A stretch of DNA of 64,000 nucleotides. Source: Schumannella luteola (GTDB lineage Bacteria > Actinomycetota > Actinomycetes > Actinomycetales > Microbacteriaceae). The notes below the pieces were generated by a model, which was not told where the DNA came from, did no database searches, and was given only the letters and a program-made list of their open reading frames with translations. The stretch covers positions 62,001 to 126,000 of the forward strand of contig NZ_JACBZY010000001.1 in NCBI RefSeq assembly GCF_013408685.1, written 5' to 3'. This document shows, one piece after another, positions 52,491-61,164 of this stretch (its first letter is position 1; each line of letters starts with the position of its first letter). Both the position numbers and the translations under genes were made by a program.

Positions 52491-52944
52491 TCACCAGCGC
52501 GACCGCTCCGGCGACGAGTCCCGCCGCGCGACCGAGCACGACATCCGCCATCAGCGACGCCGTGCCGGTCAGCACGAGCGCGACGGCGACCAGGGTCACT
52601 CGCAGCAGCTGATCGGTGACGCGCACGATGCGCCCCTTCACCTGGTGCCGGAACAGCGCTCGGTGCAGGCCGACCGGCGCGAGCGCGAGGATCGTCGCCA
52701 GCACGGCGACCGCGACGAGAACCAGGTAGAGCGTGCGCTGGTAGTCGTCGAGCTCGGCAAAGCGGGGCTGGAAGGCCAGCGTCAGCAGGAAGCCGGTGAG
52801 GATCTGCGTGCCCGTCTGGGTGACCCGCAGCTCCTGCAGCAGCTCGCCCCAGTTGCGGTCGAAGCGCTGGTTCTCGGTCTCGGGGCGGCCGTCGGCGACG
52901 GCGTCCTCGGGGTGACCGTCGACCGGCCGCTCGTGCGCATCCAT
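52411..52944 (-). CDS. DUF6328-type membrane protein
   Basis: A 177-residue protein. An acidic N-terminus precedes NWGELLQELRVTQTGTQILTGFLL, the hallmark of this family, and four membrane helices (about 47-60, 68-92, 110-130, 136-160). Function unknown. Convergent with, and overlapping by 80 bases, the Pr6Pr gene; the reading of both is good, so the overlap is likely real. Its start region lies beside the GntR operator. Confidence 0.8.
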   Translation of the reverse strand: MDAHERPVDGHPEDAVADGRPETENQRFDRNWGELLQELRVTQTGTQILTGFLLTLAFQPRFAELDDYQRTLYLVLVAVAVLATILALAPVGLHRALFRHQVKGRIVRVTDQLLRVTLVAVALVLTGTASLMADVVLGRAAGLVAGAVALVIIALLWLALPLSARRAARRLPESPTR

Positions 52945-52967
52945 GTCGGCACGCTAACCCGCCCGCG

Positions 52968-52985
52968 TGTCCGTACACGACGTAC
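52968..52985 (+). promoter_or_regulatory. GntR operator site A (autoregulation)
   Basis: TGTCCGTACACGACGTAC, fitting the core TGTMCGKACAMGACGTAC shared with sites B and C. It lies 54 bases upstream of the regulator's preferred start. Confidence 0.75.
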
Positions 52986-53038
52986 CGACAAAACCAGACG
53001 GCCAGCCTGTACGCTTCCCGAAACGGACGGGGGATGCA

Positions 53039-53785
53039 GTGGCGCAGACGATCGAACGCGACTCTCCTGTCGCGTACTACGAGCAGCTGTTCGTGATCCT
53101 GCGCGACCAGATCCTCTCCGGCGACATCCCCGCCGACGAGCGGCTGCCCAGCGAGATGGAGCTGTGCCGCGAGTACGGCCTCTCGCGCGCGACCGTGCGC
53201 CAGACCATGTCGAAGCTCGAGAGCGAGGGCTTCGCGCGCCGCGTCGCCCGCCGCGGCGTCTTCGCGTCATCCCCCGAGCAGTCGACCGGCTGGACCGTCG
53301 AAGAGGGATTCCTCGAATCGCAGGTGCGCCAGGGCCAGACCGGCGTGACGACCCAGGTGGTGGATGCGCGGCTCGCCGCCCCGGCCCAGCACGTCGCCGA
53401 GGCTCTCGAGCTGGCTGACGACGCGCAGGTCTTCGCGCTGCAGCGTGTGCGCTCACTCGACGGCAAGGTCGCGATGTTCAGCACGAACTGGTTCCCGAAG
53501 AGCGTGGGCGAGACGGTCTCGGCCGACACCGGCGTGATGGACGGCACCGGATCGCTCAACGAGACCCTGCGCCGTGCCGGCTTCGTCTCGAACGGAGCCA
53601 AGCGCGTCATCCGCGCCATGCGCCCCACCGAAGCCGTCGCCGCGCACCTGCAGATCGACGCCGACCAGCCGGTGCTGCGCGTGCGCTCGCTGTCGTGGGA
53701 TGCGCGGGGCACCCGCTTCGACTACTACGAGACCTGGGTGCTGACCGACATCATCCCGCTCGAGGTCAGCGTCAGCGCGAGCTGA
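53039..53785 (+). CDS. GntR-family regulator, HutC/UTRA type
   Basis: The frame extends to a GTG at 52967, but that codon overlaps the operator; GTG 53039 with GGGGG upstream is better and gives 248 residues. The N-terminal winged helix (PVAYYEQLFVILRDQILSGDI, LPSEMELCREYGLSRATVRQ) is followed by a UTRA ligand domain (about 100-240; FALQRVRSLDGKVAMFSTNW, VLRVRSLSWDARGTRFDYYE). HutC-type regulators are repressors released by a sugar phosphate or similar. It diverges from DUF6328 and precedes the kinase operon, and probably controls itself and both neighbouring operons. Confidence 0.93.
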   Translation: MAQTIERDSPVAYYEQLFVILRDQILSGDIPADERLPSEMELCREYGLSRATVRQTMSKLESEGFARRVARRGVFASSPEQSTGWTVEEGFLESQVRQGQTGVTTQVVDARLAAPAQHVAEALELADDAQVFALQRVRSLDGKVAMFSTNWFPKSVGETVSADTGVMDGTGSLNETLRRAGFVSNGAKRVIRAMRPTEAVAAHLQIDADQPVLRVRSLSWDARGTRFDYYETWVLTDIIPLEVSVSAS

Positions 53786-53802
53786 GGGCGGTCGCGATCA
53801 CC

Positions 53803-53832
53803 GCGACGCCGGTGCCCGAGCACGCGCGTCGC
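53803..53832. terminator. Terminator between gntR and the kinase operon
   Basis: GCGACGC-CG-GTGC, loop CCGA, GCAC-GC-GCGTCGC: a 13-bp stem with one internal mismatch pair region between convergent stops at 53785 and 53841. Confidence 0.7.
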
Positions 53833-53840
53833 GGGGTCGC

Positions 53841-55190
53841 TCAGCCGAGCAGGTCGGCCGCGAAGCCGCCGAGCGCGCGCGCCGGGTCGGGCGTCCAGCC
53901 CAGGGCCTCCGCAGCGAGCAGCGCCGCGCCGACGGCGGTCACCTGCGGCTCGAGCACGGGCGCCGCGCGGTAGCCGTTGACCGCGTTCTTGATGTCGATC
54001 CAGCCGGGTGAGCGCGCCCATCCGCCCGCCAGCCGCACCTCGCCGTCGCCGGCGCCGCCGCGGCGCACCGCCTCGACGGCCTCGCGTCCGGCGATCGCGA
54101 GCGCGCCCAGCACGGCCGAGGCGCGGGCACGCGGATCGGCCGGGGCGTCGAGCGCGTAGGCGGGCTGGCCGCCGCCGTGCGCACCCGGTACGAACCATCC
54201 GGAGTCGAGCACCGGCAGCGGCTGCGCGCTGCCGTCGAGCAGGCCGCGGATGTGCCCCGCGACCTCGGGGTTCTGCGAAGCCCACTGCACGTTGCGTGCG
54301 AGCTCCTCGACGCGCAGCACGGTCGTGCCCGAGCTGCGGATGCCCGGGGCGATCTCGATCGCCGGCTGCCGCGTGTAGTCGGCGGGCGGCGCGGCGGTCT
54401 GGGCGACAACGACCTCGGCCGTGCCCATCGAGTCGAGCAGGGCGCCCGGCACCATGCGGTCGACACCCCAGCCGGCGATGGGATGGTCGTGGCCGCCGAC
54501 GACCGTGATCGCCTCCGCGGAGACCGCGCCGGCCTCGAGCAGACGTGCGGAGACGAGCGGGCCGACGATCTCGCCGGTCGCGGCGACGGGCGGCAGCAGC
54601 TCGACGTCGCCGAGCGTGGAGGTGACGCGGTCGGCATCCCAGCGGCGGTCGCTCGCGTGCCAGGCGCCCGTGCGGGAGGCGAGCGTGTCGCTGAGGAACG
54701 CACGGCCCGACCAGTGCGCGGCCGGCAGGTCGGTGAGCGAGATCCAGCGGTGCGCGCTCGTCGCGCCGAGCTGCTCTCGCGCCCACACCCAGCCGACGAA
54801 GGTGCGCACCGGGTCGCTGTCCGCGTCGAAGGGCTCGGTTCCGCGCAGGCGCGGCTGCAGGTCGCGGAACACCGTCTGCCGACGCGGATCGAACCACGAG
54901 AGCGCCCGGGTGAGCGGGGTGAGCGTCGCATCCACCAACAGGCCGTCTTCGCCGATGCCCGCGGTGCTGACCGCGTGCACCTCGTAGAGGTCGCCGCAGG
55001 CGCTGAGGATCATCTGCTCGATCGCGGCGAGCAGGGCACGGGCGTCGATGAGCGGCCCGTCGGCGTCGCGCGGCGTGGGGCGGATGACACGGGCGACGAC
55101 CGCGCCCTCGGCGTCGATCAGCACGACCTTCGCGTTCGTCGAGCCGATGTCGACGCCGCAGGCGACCGCCGTGCGCGTCGCATTCCCCAC
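53841..55190 (-). CDS. FGGY-family carbohydrate kinase (first of three)
   Basis: A 449-residue FGGY kinase. N-terminal phosphate motif GVDIGSTNAKVVLID, the catalytic-Asp region (TAGIGEDGLLVD ... LSWFDPRRQ), and in the C-terminal lobe DSMGTAEVV and GGWARSPGWIDIKN. The FGGY C-terminal signature itself is poorly kept. It is more like the third kinase (56954-58399) than the xylulokinase-like one between them. It is the last gene of the aldolase operon. Substrate unknown: a ketose, polyol or ketose phosphate. Confidence 0.85.
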   Translation of the reverse strand: MGNATRTAVACGVDIGSTNAKVVLIDAEGAVVARVIRPTPRDADGPLIDARALLAAIEQMILSACGDLYEVHAVSTAGIGEDGLLVDATLTPLTRALSWFDPRRQTVFRDLQPRLRGTEPFDADSDPVRTFVGWVWAREQLGATSAHRWISLTDLPAAHWSGRAFLSDTLASRTGAWHASDRRWDADRVTSTLGDVELLPPVAATGEIVGPLVSARLLEAGAVSAEAITVVGGHDHPIAGWGVDRMVPGALLDSMGTAEVVVAQTAAPPADYTRQPAIEIAPGIRSSGTTVLRVEELARNVQWASQNPEVAGHIRGLLDGSAQPLPVLDSGWFVPGAHGGGQPAYALDAPADPRARASAVLGALAIAGREAVEAVRRGGAGDGEVRLAGGWARSPGWIDIKNAVNGYRAAPVLEPQVTAVGAALLAAEALGWTPDPARALGGFAADLLG

Positions 55191-55264
55191 GAGGCGACGA
55201 TACCGCCGAGCGGAGGCGCGGGGCGGATGCGCGGGGTCGGATCGGGCGGCCGCTCGGCGGAGGT

Positions 55265-55347
55265 GCGCCGCCGGGCCGCGCTCCCCGAAGAGCGGGCCCG
55301 ACGGCGCGGGGATCCCCCGGGCGCGCTCCCCCGAAGGAGCGGCCCGG
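55265..55347 (-). terminator. Two similar hairpins between kinase genes
   Basis: Stem 1 spans about 55265-55309 and stem 2 spans 55317-55347; both have CGCTCCCC(C)GAAG-type centres with GAGCGG on the other arm. Located in the 163-base gap between the second and first kinase genes. They may attenuate transcription into the last kinase or protect the mRNA end. Confidence 0.6.
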
Positions 55348-55353
55348 CGGAGG

Positions 55354-56850
55354 TCAGGCGGCCGGCGATCCCGCCGTCACGCTCGCGGCGCCCGTGGCGG
55401 GCCCGTCGGCGGGGGCTGCCAGCACATCCACGTAGCCGAGCGCGGTCTTCGCCGCCTCGTATTGCGCGCCGACCTGCGGCTCGAACGGCACGGCCGCGAG
55501 CTCGTCGACGGCGACCCGCCAGGCGGGGAAGGCGCCTTCGGCCGCGGCGGCGGCCTGCATCGCGGCGCCCATCGTCACGTACTCATCGGGTGCGGGCACG
55601 GCGACGGGGATGTCGACCAGCTCGCCGAGGATCGCCTGCACCGCCGGGCTCTGCGCCGCCCCGCCGATGAGCAGCAGACGGTTCGTCGGCACGTCGCAGG
55701 CGTGCAGGGCATCCAGCATCGCGACCTGGCTCGCGAGCGTACCCTCGATGACCGAGCGGGCGAAGTTCTCGCGGGTGAAGTTGGCGAGGGATGCGCCGTG
55801 CAGCGAGCCACGCGCGTGCGGCAGGTCGGGGGTGCGCTCGCCCTCGAAGTACGGCAGCAGGGTCAGCCCGCCGGCGCCGGGCGCGGCGGCGAGTGCGAGG
55901 TCGCTGAGCTCGTCGAAGGTGCAGCCGAGCAGGCTCGTCGCGAGCTCGAAGTTGCGTGCCGCGTTGAGGGTGGCGACGAGCGGCAGGTGGTCGCCGGTCG
56001 CATCCGCGTAGCTGCAGACGTAGCCGGCGTAGTCGTGCACCGGGCGGGCGGCGCGGGCGTAGACGACGCCCGAGGTGCCGAGCGAGAGCACGGCCTCGCC
56101 GGGCTGCAGGCCGAGCGCGAGCGACGCGGCGGCGTTGTCGCCGCTGCCGATGCCGACGGGGATGCCCGCCGGGATGCCGGGGATGCCCGCACCGGTCACG
56201 CCGGCGCGGTCGAGCGGGCCGAGCACGCGCGGCAGGATCGCCGTGCGGCCGAGGGCGTGCTCGAAGAGATCCATCGTGTACTCGTCGGTCTCGGGCGACC
56301 AGTAGCCGGTGCCGCTCGCCTCCGAGCGGTCGGTGACGAGCTCGTCGAGGCCGGCGCGCCCCGATCCGGGGCCGAAGCCGCGCAGCCGCCAGGTCAGCCA
56401 GTCGTGCACGATCGCGACCGCGGCGGTGCGCGCGACGGCCTCGGGGTGCAGGTCGCGCATGTAGCGCAGCTTCGGCGCCGTGTCGGAGAGCGTGAGCGGC
56501 AGTCCGGTGCGGCGGATCCACTCGTCGCGCCCCAGCTCGGCGTTGAGCGCCATCATGTGCGGGTGCGAGCCGGTGTCGTTCCACTGAGGCGAATCGGCGA
56601 CGACCTCGCCCGTCTCGTCGAGGAAGATCGGCGTGTGCTGCTGGCCGCTCACCGAGACGGCGATCACGTCATCCAGCCCGCCGGCGCGGCGCACGGCCGT
56701 GAGCAGCGCATCCCACCAGCGGTTCGGGTCGATGATCGTGCCGGAGGGGTGCGAGGCCTTGCCCTCGCGCACGGCGGCGCCGGTGTCGAGGTCGCGCACG
56801 GTGACCTTGCAGTTCTGGGTGGAGGAGTCGATCCCCGCGACGAGCTTCAT
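55354..56850 (-). CDS. FGGY-family kinase, xylulokinase-like (second of three)
   Basis: A 498-residue kinase with the features of D-xylulokinase: GIDSSTQNCKVTVRDL, SVSGQQHTPIFLDE (the QQH substrate loop), WNDT, LSLGTSGVVYAR, LPYFEGERTPDLPHARGSLHG-like FGGY segment and RLLLIGGAAQSPAVQ. It most likely phosphorylates a ketopentose such as D-xylulose, but given its neighbours the actual substrate may be a related sugar. The gap before it (56851-56953) carries three 15-bp tandem repeats. Confidence 0.88.
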   Translation of the reverse strand: MKLVAGIDSSTQNCKVTVRDLDTGAAVREGKASHPSGTIIDPNRWWDALLTAVRRAGGLDDVIAVSVSGQQHTPIFLDETGEVVADSPQWNDTGSHPHMMALNAELGRDEWIRRTGLPLTLSDTAPKLRYMRDLHPEAVARTAAVAIVHDWLTWRLRGFGPGSGRAGLDELVTDRSEASGTGYWSPETDEYTMDLFEHALGRTAILPRVLGPLDRAGVTGAGIPGIPAGIPVGIGSGDNAAASLALGLQPGEAVLSLGTSGVVYARAARPVHDYAGYVCSYADATGDHLPLVATLNAARNFELATSLLGCTFDELSDLALAAAPGAGGLTLLPYFEGERTPDLPHARGSLHGASLANFTRENFARSVIEGTLASQVAMLDALHACDVPTNRLLLIGGAAQSPAVQAILGELVDIPVAVPAPDEYVTMGAAMQAAAAAEGAFPAWRVAVDELAAVPFEPQVGAQYEAAKTALGYVDVLAAPADGPATGAASVTAGSPAA

Positions 56851-56880
56851 CGCTCGGTCTCCGTTCGTGTCGTGCAGTGG

Positions 56881-56925
56881 TGGGTCAGAGCGCAGTGGGG
56901 CAGAGCACCATGGGGCAGAGCGCTC
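56881..56925. repeat. Three 15-bp tandem repeats
   Basis: TGGGTCAGAGCGCAG, TGGGGCAGAGCACCA and TGGGGCAGAGCGCTC lie end to end in the gap between the third and second kinase genes. The TGGGKCAGAGC part is conserved. Confidence 0.75.
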
Positions 56926-56953
56926 CGAGGCGCAGCGTCGGTCGGATGCGCGC

Positions 56954-58399
56954 TCATGCGGGCAGCGCCTTCAGGTGCTCCCAGACGGGCCGCGCGGCGT
57001 CGGCCCAGGCGGTGAGCGCGGCGTGACGCGCGGCATCCGCCGGCACGTCGACGGGGTCGCAGTCGTCCCACGCGCCGGTCTCGCCCGAGGCGAGCAGCTG
57101 CGCGCCGCGCGAGACGACCTCGTGGTGGCTCGAGACGCTGAGCGGAACGCCGAGCAGATCGGCCTTGAGCTGCAGCCAGAGCGGGTTGCGGCTGGCGGGG
57201 CCGATCACCTTCACCCGGTCGGGCTGGATGCGGAACAGCTCGAGCACGTCGGCGAACTGCCACGCCATGCCGAGGAAGGCGCCGAAGACGAGCTCGGCGC
57301 GGGTGGTGTCGGTGGAGAGCCCGGCGATCGCGCCACGGGCCCGCGGGTTCTTCGCGGGGCTGGGGCTGCCGCGGAACTGCGGCAGCACGAGCGGTACGCG
57401 GTCGAGGTCGATGCGGCCGGCGACCCACTCGGCGTGCAGCTCGTCGCAGAGCGCGGCGAGGGATGTCGCATCCATTCCGAGCATCGACTGCAGCGTCGCG
57501 AAGGCCGAGCCGCCGGTCGGGATCGAGGCGAAGAGCGTGAAGTCGTCGCCCGTCACGCCGATGCCGTTCGCGAGCTTCGAGCGCTCGGCGTGCTCGTCGA
57601 CGGTCGGCTCGTCGCGCAGGAACAGCAGCCCCTCGGTCGTGCCGGTCGAGTTGAGCAGCTCGCCGTGCGCGAGCTCGGCGCCGACCGCGCCGACCATGTG
57701 GTCGTGCCCGGCGACGTGCACCATGACGCCCGGTCCGAGGCCGAAGCCGCGGGCGCACGCGGGGCGCATCGGCACGCCGTCGCCCGCGCGCCGCAGCTCC
57801 GGCAGCACCTCGACGTGCACGCCGAGCAATCCCGCGACATCCTGCGACCAGGAGGCGGTCGCCAGGTCGAGCGCGAGGGTGCGGCTGGCGAGCGAGTACT
57901 CCGACCAGCGCACGCCCGTGAGCCGGGCGGCGATGTACTCGGCGATGTTGAGCCACTGGGCTCCGCGCGCGGCGGGGCCGGCGGCGCGCAGCGCCCAGGC
58001 GATCTTCGACAGCCCGTAGTTGCCGCTCACCGGCAGGCCGGTCGTGCGGTAGGCGCGGGTGCGGTCCATCGCATCCAGCCCCGCCAGCAGCGGCAGGCCG
58101 CGCTGGTCGTGCCAGAGGATCATCGGCGAGGCGAGGGAGATGTCGGGCAGAACGAGTCCGCCCGACTCCCCCACGCCGGTGATCGCCACGCGCTCGACCG
58201 CGGCACGCTGGTCGGCGTCGAGACCGTGGATGAAGTCGCCGATCATCGTCGCCATCGCGTCGAGGTCGTAGACCTCGCCGTCGGCGTCGCGCACGGTCGG
58301 GGTGGGCTGCGAGGTCGAGACCGTCGCCACCCCCTCGGGATCGAAGAGCCCGAGCTTCACACTGGTGGTGCCGACGTCGACCGCGATCGTGGTGAGCAC
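56954..58399 (-). CDS. FGGY-family carbohydrate kinase (third of three)
   Basis: Start GTG 58399 with AGGA upstream, 481 residues. Motifs: IAVDVGTTSVKLGLFD, VAITGVGESGGLVL, MILWHDQRG (catalytic region), GHDHMVGAVG, NSTGTTEG and KVIGPASRNPLWLQLKADLL-type FGGY region. It resembles the FGGY kinases that act on sugar acids or tetruloses more than XylB. It is second in the operon, 44 bases after the aldolase gene. Confidence 0.87.
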   Translation of the reverse strand: MLTTIAVDVGTTSVKLGLFDPEGVATVSTSQPTPTVRDADGEVYDLDAMATMIGDFIHGLDADQRAAVERVAITGVGESGGLVLPDISLASPMILWHDQRGLPLLAGLDAMDRTRAYRTTGLPVSGNYGLSKIAWALRAAGPAARGAQWLNIAEYIAARLTGVRWSEYSLASRTLALDLATASWSQDVAGLLGVHVEVLPELRRAGDGVPMRPACARGFGLGPGVMVHVAGHDHMVGAVGAELAHGELLNSTGTTEGLLFLRDEPTVDEHAERSKLANGIGVTGDDFTLFASIPTGGSAFATLQSMLGMDATSLAALCDELHAEWVAGRIDLDRVPLVLPQFRGSPSPAKNPRARGAIAGLSTDTTRAELVFGAFLGMAWQFADVLELFRIQPDRVKVIGPASRNPLWLQLKADLLGVPLSVSSHHEVVSRGAQLLASGETGAWDDCDPVDVPADAARHAALTAWADAARPVWEHLKALPA

Positions 58400-58443
58400 G
58401 GCGATCCTGTCCTTCTGGTTCTGCGGCTGGTGGGTTCTGCGGC

Positions 58444-59283
58444 TTACGCCACGGAGGGGTTGAACTGGCGGATGCGGCGCTCGACGACCTCCGAGATCGC
58501 GACGACCGCGCCCTTCGAGACCCGGATCAGCGAGTTCTCGTTGTTGTTGGCGTTGTAGGCCTCGCCGAAGCTGCGGATCATCGCGTTGCGCAGGTCGCTG
58601 GCGATGTTGACCTTGACGACGCCGAACTCGTGCAGGCGGCCGAACTCCTCCGCCGGCAGGCCCGATCCGCCGTGGATGCACAGCGGCACGGGGCTCGCGT
58701 GGCGCACCTCGTCGAGCAGGTCGAAGTCGATGTGCGCGTTGGGGGCGTAGCCGTGCACGTTGCCGACGGAGACGGCGAGGATGTCGTTGCCCACGGCATC
58801 CACGAAGGCCTTCGCCTCGCCCGGCTGGGTCATACTGGCGCGCTCGGGGGCGACGTCGTCCTCCTTGCCGCCGATGCTGCCGAGCTCGGCCTCGAGCGCG
58901 ATGCCGGGGCCGCAGAGCGAGCGGGCGATCTTCGAGGTGGCGACGTTGTCGTCGAAGGAGGCCTCGGAGTCGTCGATCATGATCGACGTGAAGTCGGCGG
59001 CGAGCGCCTTCTCGACGGCGTCGATCGACTTGCCGTGGTCGAGGTGCAGCGCGACGGGCACCTTCGTGTCCTTCAGGCGGCGGGCGACCATGTCGTAGAT
59101 GTACTCGTAGCCCGAGAGCGCGACGTTGGTGGGGGCGACCTGGATGAAGGTCGGCACGCCGACCTTCTCGATGGCGTCGACGATGCCCATGGTCGTCTCG
59201 ATGTTGGTGGTGTTGAACGCTCCCGCGACGAGACCGCGCGAGACGCACTCGTTCACGACCTCGATTCCGCTGACCAGAGGCAT
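58444..59283 (-). CDS. Class II ketose-bisphosphate aldolase (GatY/KbaY-like)
   Basis: A 279-residue class II aldolase. Zinc ligands and active-site residues are visible: VALHLDHG (His-Asp), EAELGSIGG, VSVGNVHG, LCIHGGSGLP and KVNIASDLR. The length and ELGSIGGKEDD loop fit the tagatose-/fructose-bisphosphate aldolase subgroup rather than the longer FbaA. It would split a ketose 1,n-bisphosphate into dihydroxyacetone phosphate and an aldehyde. First gene of an operon with three kinases; operator B is 58 bases upstream. Confidence 0.9.
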   Translation of the reverse strand: MPLVSGIEVVNECVSRGLVAGAFNTTNIETTMGIVDAIEKVGVPTFIQVAPTNVALSGYEYIYDMVARRLKDTKVPVALHLDHGKSIDAVEKALAADFTSIMIDDSEASFDDNVATSKIARSLCGPGIALEAELGSIGGKEDDVAPERASMTQPGEAKAFVDAVGNDILAVSVGNVHGYAPNAHIDFDLLDEVRHASPVPLCIHGGSGLPAEEFGRLHEFGVVKVNIASDLRNAMIRSFGEAYNANNNENSLIRVSKGAVVAISEVVERRIRQFNPSVA

Positions 59284-59340
59284 GGGGGTCCTTTCGCTGT
59301 GGGATCGCCGCTCGCGGCGCTTCGGGCTAACTGTACCGTC

Positions 59341-59358
59341 TGTACGTACAAGACGTAC
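59341..59358 (+). promoter_or_regulatory. GntR operator site B (aldolase-kinase operon)
   Basis: TGTACGTACAAGACGTAC, a match to the shared core, 58 bases upstream of the aldolase start codon. A further half-site CTGTAC lies at 59331-59336. Confidence 0.8.
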
Positions 59359-59450
59359 GACAAGAGATCTGGGGATCGCCCGCCGGCGACGGGTGGTGAG
59401 CGCGCGTGATGAGCCGCGCGCCGCCGCCGACGGGCGAGAGGGTGCGCCGC

Positions 59451-60017
59451 TTACTCGAAGTTGCGGTGGCGGGCGACCAGATCCTCGAACTTCGCGCCGG
59501 TGCGCTGAACGAGCTGGAAGTAGAGCACGTCCCAGAAGATCCAGAGCGACTGCTCGAACAGGCTGCCCATGGGCTGGATCGTCGGCACGAGACCGCTCGG
59601 GTCGTCGGCGCCGTAGGTGTGCGCGGGGATCGTGAGCACGATGTCGGCGAGCTTCGCGGTCGGGCCGTCGGGCACCGCGGTCGCGACCAGCAGCGTCGCG
59701 CCCGTCTTCTTCACCTGCTCGGCGATGTAGTGCAGGTGCGGGATGTTCGACGGGCCCGTCGGCATGATGAACAGGTCGTCGGCCGTCACTGCCGGCGTCG
59801 TGTCATCCCAGCCCCAGTGCACGGTCTTGCCGAAGTGGGTCAGGCGCATCGCGAAGGCCTTCGAGCCGAGGCCCTCGCGGCCGATGCCGAGCACGAAGAT
59901 GCGCTGGTGCTTCTCGAGCGCGTCGAGCGCGGCCTCGATCTGGTCGAGCGGCACGCGGCGGAACACCTCGCCGAGCTCGGCGACGACGGCGGCGCTGGTC
60001 TCACGGAAGTCGGACAT
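59451..60017 (-). CDS. SIS-domain sugar-phosphate isomerase-like protein
   Basis: A 188-residue SIS domain protein of the 6-phospho-3-hexuloisomerase (PHI) size and shape: RIFVLGIGREGLGSKAFAMRL, GWDDTTPAVTADDLFIM, TLLVATAVPDGPTAKLAD, and a C-terminal helix from QPMGSLFEQSLWIFWDVLYF. PHI-like enzymes interconvert hexulose phosphates. It is the last gene of the importer operon, after the permease. It implies that the imported compound is isomerised as a phosphate. Confidence 0.86.
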   Translation of the reverse strand: MSDFRETSAAVVAELGEVFRRVPLDQIEAALDALEKHQRIFVLGIGREGLGSKAFAMRLTHFGKTVHWGWDDTTPAVTADDLFIMPTGPSNIPHLHYIAEQVKKTGATLLVATAVPDGPTAKLADIVLTIPAHTYGADDPSGLVPTIQPMGSLFEQSLWIFWDVLYFQLVQRTGAKFEDLVARHRNFE

Positions 60018-60135
60018 GCTGTCCTCCCTTTCAGTTCTGGCGGTTCAGTTCGTTCTGGTCTTGAGGAGCGCCCACGGCCTGAGCTCGGCGTGGGCACGGT
60101 GGGCCGGCGGCGCGCGGCAGCGCCGACCCACCGGG

Positions 60136-61164
60136 TCAGGTTCGGCTCGGGCGGGCGCCGAAACGGCCGACGAAGAGCGCGAGCAGGATGACTCCGCCGT
60201 AGACCGCGTTGATCCAGAAGGTCGGCACGCCCGCGAGGGTGAGCACGTTCGTCAGGGTCCCGAGCAGCAGCACACCCAGCAGCGCGCCGACGATGCGGCC
60301 CTGACCACCGGTCAGCTGCACTCCGCCGATCACGGCAGCGGCGAGCGCGCTGAAGATCAGGTTCTGACCCATTCCGCTCGTGACCGAGGCGAGGCGCCCG
60401 GCGAGCATCAGGCCGGCGAAGGAAGCCAAGGTGCTGGCGACGATGAAGGTGGTGATGAGCACCGCATCCACCCGGATGCCCGCGGCACGGGCAGCGTCGG
60501 CGTTGCCGCCGATGGCGTACAGCGCGCGACCCCAGGCGGTGTAGCGCAGCACGAGCGCGGCGATCACGAACAGGATTCCGGTGACCCAGATCGCGGCCGG
60601 GACGCCGAACCAGCGGGCCGAGCCGATGTAGCGGAAGGCGTCGGGCAGCCCTGCGAGTGTCTTGCCCTGGCTGACGCCGAGCGTGATGCCGCGCAGCAGG
60701 ATCAGCATCGCGAGACTGACGATGAAGGGATCGAGTTTCACCTTCACCACGAGCAGGCCGTTGAAGAGGCCGATGAGCGCGCCGATCACGAGCGTGAGCA
60801 GGATCGCCACGAAAGGGTTGATCATCGTGCCGAGTCCGCCCATCGCGGCCGGGATCAGCAGCCAGGCGGCGACCATCGGCGCCAGGCCGACGGTCGACTC
60901 GAGCGAGATGTCGAGCTTGCCGGTCAGCAGGATGAAGGTCAGGCCGATCACGACGATGCCGAGCTCGGCCGACTGACGCAGGATCAGCGTGAGGTTCGGC
61001 GCCGTGAGGAACGCCGGGCTCACGATCGCGCCGATGACGGCGACGATGATCAGGCCGGGCAGGACGCTGAGCTCGCGCACGTTGCGCACGACGGATCCGA
61101 GGAACGGACTGCGCCCTGACGGGACGGTGATGACGGTGGTGCGTGCGCTGTTCACGGGGTTCAC
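60136..61164 (-). CDS. Sugar ABC importer permease (RbsC-like)
   Basis: A 342-residue BPD-transporter family 2 permease from GTG 61164, overlapping the ATPase stop (GTGA). About ten helices and the coupling-loop region NADAARAAGIRVDAVLI, where the EAA-like contact of RbsC sits. It forms the channel for the sugar delivered by the lipoprotein at 62699-63760. Confidence 0.92.
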   Translation of the reverse strand: MNPVNSARTTVITVPSGRSPFLGSVVRNVRELSVLPGLIIVAVIGAIVSPAFLTAPNLTLILRQSAELGIVVIGLTFILLTGKLDISLESTVGLAPMVAAWLLIPAAMGGLGTMINPFVAILLTLVIGALIGLFNGLLVVKVKLDPFIVSLAMLILLRGITLGVSQGKTLAGLPDAFRYIGSARWFGVPAAIWVTGILFVIAALVLRYTAWGRALYAIGGNADAARAAGIRVDAVLITTFIVASTLASFAGLMLAGRLASVTSGMGQNLIFSALAAAVIGGVQLTGGQGRIVGALLGVLLLGTLTNVLTLAGVPTFWINAVYGGVILLALFVGRFGARPSRT

